Of a DNA stretch of 8,341 nucleotides, positions 5,564 to 8,341 are shown piece after piece. Made by a program: the position numbers and the translations under genes. Under the pieces are notes generated by a model. The model was given only the letters and a program-made list of their open reading frames with translations, had not been told where the DNA came from and did not search any database. The stretch covers positions 1 through 8,341 of the forward strand of contig JAFWCP010000559.1 in NCBI GenBank assembly GCA_017536845.1, given 5' to 3'. The DNA is from Solobacterium sp. Lineage in GTDB: Bacteria; Bacillota_I; Bacilli_A; Erysipelotrichales; Erysipelotrichaceae. The stretch's first letter is position 1, and each line of letters starts with the position of its first letter.

Positions 5564-5992
5564 TTACAGGCCGTTATGCACATCGGCGGCGATCCTGCCG
5601 CTGTAGGCGGCATAGATCACATCCTCCGCAATCCCGGCCAGAGCGCCGCATGCTTCCATCTTCTGAATCAGATCATCATACACTTCCCCGCTATCCTGGT
5701 ACATGCCGCGGTCATTGTAGAAACGGATCAGCTCATATGCTTCTTCCTGAAAGCCTTCATCATAGCTTCTTTCTTTTAAACTGTTCTTTCTGTCTTCCAT
5801 TTCCTGCAGCTGTTTCAGATCAATCATCAGCCGCAGCTGCCGGGTGTCTTCTCTTTGCAGCACCCGCAGGAAGCTCTCTCTTTTCTCCCTGCTCATCAGC
5901 ATCCCCGTCAGGATGACAAAGTCTTCCAGGGCATCTTTCTTCATGGTTCCCACACTTGCTTCCAGCTCCTTGATGAATTCTTCTCTGTTCAT
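5564..5992 (-). CDS. Hypothetical helical protein (142 aa)
   Basis: Translation is well supported: the minus strand carries GGAGGTGA (5996-6003), a full match to the 16S tail, 3 bases before ATG 5992. The product is soluble, with no signal peptide or membrane segment. It is charged and predicted almost all-helical, with Glu/Lys/Arg/Leu-rich stretches such as REKRESFLRVLQREDTRQLR and LKQLQEMEDRKNSLKERSYD at about residues 35-75 that could form a coiled coil. The second half (EAYELIRFYNDRGMYQDSG) looks like a compact helical repeat. No family is recognised. It is a single gene between two terminators, convergent with the methyltransferase. An extended TGATACACT box at about 6012-6020 on the minus strand could be its -10 element, with no clear -35. 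Confidence 0.75.
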   Translation of the reverse strand: MNREEFIKELEASVGTMKKDALEDFVILTGMLMSREKRESFLRVLQREDTRQLRLMIDLKQLQEMEDRKNSLKERSYDEGFQEEAYELIRFYNDRGMYQDSGEVYDDLIQKMEACGALAGIAEDVIYAAYSGRIAADVHNGL

Positions 5993-6193
5993 GCTTCACC
6001 TCCGGTAAGACCAGTGTATCACCTGCCTTGTTTCTTTCTGTCCCTATTCAGGACCACAAAAGAGAAAACTGCATGATGCTGGTCGTAAACAGGATTCAGA
6101 TTCCGGTACAGCATCCTTGTGCCAGGAGGCTGTTCAAGCCCGCAAATGTGAAATTTCCTGTGACCATGGTTCGAGTAAACATACATGCAGAAA

Positions 6194-6223
6194 AGCAAAG
6201 GGCGGCCAAAGCCGCCTTTTGCT
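6194..6223 (-). terminator. Intrinsic terminator of the secreted-protein operon
   Basis: The arms at 6194-6206 and 6211-6223 (GGCGGC/GCCGCC core with flanking AGCAAA/TTTGCT) form a 13-base stem with one A-C mismatch and a four-base loop, followed on the minus strand by a short T-rich tract. It begins one base beyond the stop codon of the C39-like gene. Confidence 0.85.
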
Positions 6224-6224
6224 G

Positions 6225-7805
6225 TCAGTATATGATTACCGCATTGCGGAGTTTATGCCAGACATTGGTAAATGTTGCCCAGTCTTTCCAGCCATAGCCG
6301 CGGTATGGGTCAACAATCAGGAATTCCTGTGTTTCACTGTTATATGCAGAAAGGATACATACATGATCATGATCCATATGCGCACCCCAGCTTTCCTGCA
6401 TCACATCCGTATTCACAAAACCGGACGTCACCCAGACAATCACAATATTGCCGTCCAGCAGATACCTGACAAGTTCTTCATCCGAGCATTTCGAGATGTC
6501 GGCGGCATGGCCGTATCTGTTCATCCATTCCGTAAACGCCGGCGGCAGGATCAGGGATACTGCACCGGGAATACGTGTCCACGGGCTGCCGACAAAGCCT
6601 TTGTTGGGATCATAATCGTCATACGGCATCTGGTTCAGAAACGTCACGTAATCCATCTCCTTCGCATAACCCTTGATCCATAACCCGGTCAGCCCGACAG
6701 CGCCTTCACAGCCCAGCGGAGCGTTATAGTCCATCTGGTTGATATAGTACTCCTGTGGGATTTCAACCATTGCGGTCTGCAGGCATCCGGTGATTTCCGA
6801 GAAACAGTACGGCCTGTCATTGATCGTATGGACGCCTTTGAACATAGCCCCGGTTACATAATCAAAGAAATATGTCCCGACATGGTTTTTATACCAGCCA
6901 TGCTGCATGTGGCCTTCACGGTCATAACGAACCCATTTGCCGTTGGTGGATCCCGGCTTTTCTTTCTGGAACACATATGGAAGGTAAACTTCTTTGTTGA
7001 CCGCTCTGGCCCCCTGCTGAACGGCATCCAGCCAGTACCAGGCATCCGATTCCGGATCATAGATCTCCCTGCCCCTGAATGCAGGATCTTTCAGCAGGTA
7101 TCCCTGACGGATTCCTTTTTCATACCAGAATTCATCAATCCAGGAAAGGTCTGCCAGAGCCGTTCCGGTCACTTCATCAAAGCAGCCGAGATATTCTCCA
7201 TCAAGGGCGATATTCATGCCTTTTGCCATGGCACCTGTTTCAGACTGATAATAATACCAGTTTCCTGTTTCTGAGCAGAATTGTCCTTTTACCATTTTGC
7301 CTTCGGCATCATAGCGCACCCACTTGCCATCCGTAGAACCAGCCGGCTCGTCGCGGTACAGATACGGCATCCACACTTCTTTATCAACGGCCTTTGCACC
7401 GTCTTTCTCAGCATCCAGCCAGTACCAGGCATCCGATTCCGGATCATAGATCTCTCTGCCCCTGACACTTCCAAGTCCGGAAACGCAGTTTTCATCATCG
7501 GCAGTACCCAGACGGATTCCCTCCTCATACCAGTAGGCAGATCCATCCTCTTCATACCAGCCGTTCAGAATGGTTTCCTGAGGATCTGTTTCTTCCTCTG
7601 TACCGGGTTCAGGGTTTTCAGGTTCCGGGTCTTCCGGTTCCTCTGCGGGTTCCTCAGTATCTTCTGTTACCTCAGGCTGGGATGCACTGCTTTCCGAAAT
7701 TTCCGCTTCATCAGTAATACCGGTTTCTTCCGCAGCAGTTTCCGTCATGCCCATCAAGAAGGCATATACCACCGCCAGCACGAGCAGCTTCATCCATCTC
7801 ATCAC
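6225..7805 (-). CDS. Exported C39-like cysteine peptidase with wall-binding-like modules
   Basis: Exported protein of 526 residues. Residues 1-26 are a signal peptide (RWMK, then LLVLAVVYAFLMGM, cleavage near ETAA). Residues 27-78 are an acidic Glu/Pro/Thr linker that could span the wall. Two long modules follow at about 81-215 and 220-345. Each has a short YWYEEGIR-type piece, RGREIYDPESDAWYWLDA, KEVxxPY, GSTxGKWVRYD, and a choline/glucan-binding-like GAMxKG repeat. Residues 350-526 resemble the C39-like peptidase family. The likely catalytic Cys366 is in LGCEGAV, His481 is in DHDHVCILSAY, and Asp499 is in LIVDPYRG. Such enzymes often cleave after Gly motifs or act on wall or peptide substrates; the target is unknown. 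The start is GTG 7805 or ATG 7802, overlapping the stop of the preceding gene. A weak GGGTGA ribosome site is present, so coupling is likely. Confidence 0.85.
   Translation of the reverse strand: MMRWMKLLVLAVVYAFLMGMTETAAEETGITDEAEISESSASQPEVTEDTEEPAEEPEDPEPENPEPGTEEETDPQETILNGWYEEDGSAYWYEEGIRLGTADDENCVSGLGSVRGREIYDPESDAWYWLDAEKDGAKAVDKEVWMPYLYRDEPAGSTDGKWVRYDAEGKMVKGQFCSETGNWYYYQSETGAMAKGMNIALDGEYLGCFDEVTGTALADLSWIDEFWYEKGIRQGYLLKDPAFRGREIYDPESDAWYWLDAVQQGARAVNKEVYLPYVFQKEKPGSTNGKWVRYDREGHMQHGWYKNHVGTYFFDYVTGAMFKGVHTINDRPYCFSEITGCLQTAMVEIPQEYYINQMDYNAPLGCEGAVGLTGLWIKGYAKEMDYVTFLNQMPYDDYDPNKGFVGSPWTRIPGAVSLILPPAFTEWMNRYGHAADISKCSDEELVRYLLDGNIVIVWVTSGFVNTDVMQESWGAHMDHDHVCILSAYNSETQEFLIVDPYRGYGWKDWATFTNVWHKLRNAVIIY
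7024..7078 (-). repeat. DNA copy 1 of the REIYDPESDAWYWLDA module
   Basis: This 55-base segment is identical to 7411-7465 except for one base (ctccct against ctctct). It encodes the GREIYDPESDAWYWLDA part of the second module in the C39-like protein. Confidence 0.9.
7411..7465 (-). repeat. DNA copy 2 of the REIYDPESDAWYWLDA module
   Basis: This segment matches 7024-7078 at 54 of 55 bases and encodes the same peptide in the first module of the C39-like protein. The flanking module sequence is much less alike at DNA level. Confidence 0.9.
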
Positions 7806-8341
7806 TGTTCACCCATCCTGTCCTTCAAGACACCTGTCAGCTCATCAAACTCGTACTCAATGCCATCGATGGTCTGTCTTCCCTTGAGCATTGCTCCGGT
7901 GATCTCATCATAGTAATAGACATTGTGGATCTGGTCTGGATACTCAAATGCCGTATAATCTTCAACCTTCAGCCAGCCCTTGATCATTTTGCCGTTCTGG
8001 TCATATCTGACCCATTTTCCTTCTGTGCTGCCGGGTTTTTCATTCTGGTAAATGTAGGGAATCCATACCTCTTTACTCGTCGCCTTTTTCCCTACACTGT
8101 CGGCATCCAGCCAATACCATCCGTCTGATTCCGGATCATAGATTTCCCTTCCCCGTTCGATATTGAACAGCCTGTCTGTAATGTTACGAGGATCGCCGTA
8201 TAAACCCTGCCGCTTCCCGTTTTCAAACCAGTATTCTCCCTGGTTCCATCGGCAGAAGCCGAATACCCGGCATGCCGCAGGGTCATCGGTCACAACCTGA
8301 ACAGTCACGGCGTCATAATTTCCCTGTTCATCCCTTGCGAA
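7802..8341 (-). CDS. Wall-binding-repeat protein, 5' end outside window
   Basis: The reading frame is open to the window edge (8341), so only the last 179 residues are seen; GTG 8308 is not a convincing start because it has coding sequence in frame before it. The visible part opens with a piece that could be the end of a beta-rich domain (NYDAVTVQVVTDD). A module like those of the next gene follows: GEYWFENGKRQG, RGREIYDPESDGWYWLDA, KEVWIPY, GSTEGKWVRYD. It ends with VYYYDEITGAMLKGRQTIDG and YEFDELTG, which resemble choline/glucan-binding repeats. No catalytic domain is visible. TGA 7802-7804 overlaps the start of the C39-like gene, and the two probably form one operon transcribed from a promoter outside the window. 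Confidence 0.8.
   Translation of the reverse strand, partial: FARDEQGNYDAVTVQVVTDDPAACRVFGFCRWNQGEYWFENGKRQGLYGDPRNITDRLFNIERGREIYDPESDGWYWLDADSVGKKATSKEVWIPYIYQNEKPGSTEGKWVRYDQNGKMIKGWLKVEDYTAFEYPDQIHNVYYYDEITGAMLKGRQTIDGIEYEFDELTGVLKDRMGEQ
8103..8157 (-). repeat. DNA copy 3 of the module, diverged, in the upstream gene
   Basis: This is the corresponding segment of the truncated neighbouring gene. It aligns without gaps to the two other copies and still encodes GREIYDPESDGWYWLDA, but differs at many positions, so it is an older copy. Confidence 0.85.

Noticed and set aside
6117..7913. Several plus-strand frames (for example 6117-6683, 6828-7274, 7281-7913) opposite the secreted-protein genes
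   Set aside because: They lie antisense to genes with signal peptide, repeats and catalytic motifs, and have no convincing ribosome sites.
7024..8157. Module repeats as a tandem DNA repeat or mobile element
   Set aside because: The copies stay in frame inside coding sequence and encode a conserved protein module, so they are protein repeats.

Overview
The window looks like chromosomal DNA of a low-to-mid GC Firmicute. The likeliest source is a gut or oral Erysipelotrichia-type organism. The clues are strong GGAGG ribosome sites, sigma-A-like promoters, short hairpin-plus-T terminators, a clostridial-type MATE pump and secreted proteins carrying aromatic wall-binding-like repeats. This taxonomic guess is inference; there is no rRNA or marker gene here.

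Left part (1 to about 1700) is AT-rich by eye and looks like accessory or decaying sequence. A small minus-strand gene (109-318) has a helix-turn-helix-like sequence and a very strong ribosome site. Beyond its stop, at the window edge, the minus strand encodes VIHRDIK, which resembles a Ser/Thr kinase catalytic loop but lies in a broken context. Upstream of the small gene is a row of four short perfect-stem hairpins (394-477). On the plus strand, 521-1195 is one secreted-protein gene broken by two frameshifts: signal peptide, beta-rich part, hydrophobic segment, Tyr-rich tail. It is followed by a small integral membrane protein (1393-1689) with its own palindrome-laden promoter and a terminator. 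This pair resembles a bacteriocin-like exoprotein beside an immunity-type membrane protein, but that is only inference from architecture.

Middle part (about 1900-5531, plus strand) holds two compact operons. The first is a ROK-family winged-helix regulator (1955-2893) overlapping by 4 nt a MATE multidrug/Na+ antiporter (2890-4254). Its promoter is placed so that the regulator mRNA would be nearly leaderless, and an inverted repeat overlaps the -35 box. The operon ends at an intrinsic terminator (4263-4287). The second is a flavin-reductase-like FMN-binding protein (4377-4934) overlapping by 4 nt a class I SAM-dependent methyltransferase (4931-5503). It ends at a symmetrical terminator (5504-5531) shared with the convergent gene.

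Right part (5564-8341) is on the minus strand. It has an unrecognised helical 142-residue protein (5564-5992) and, upstream in that direction, a two-gene operon of repeat-bearing proteins. One (7802-8341) is cut off by the window edge. It is coupled by stop/start overlap to a 526-residue exported protein (6225-7805) with an acidic Pro/Glu/Thr linker, two long wall-binding-like modules and a C-terminal C39-like cysteine peptidase domain. This operon ends in a strong terminator directly after the stop codon. The modules are shared between the two proteins, and two copies are nearly identical at the DNA level.
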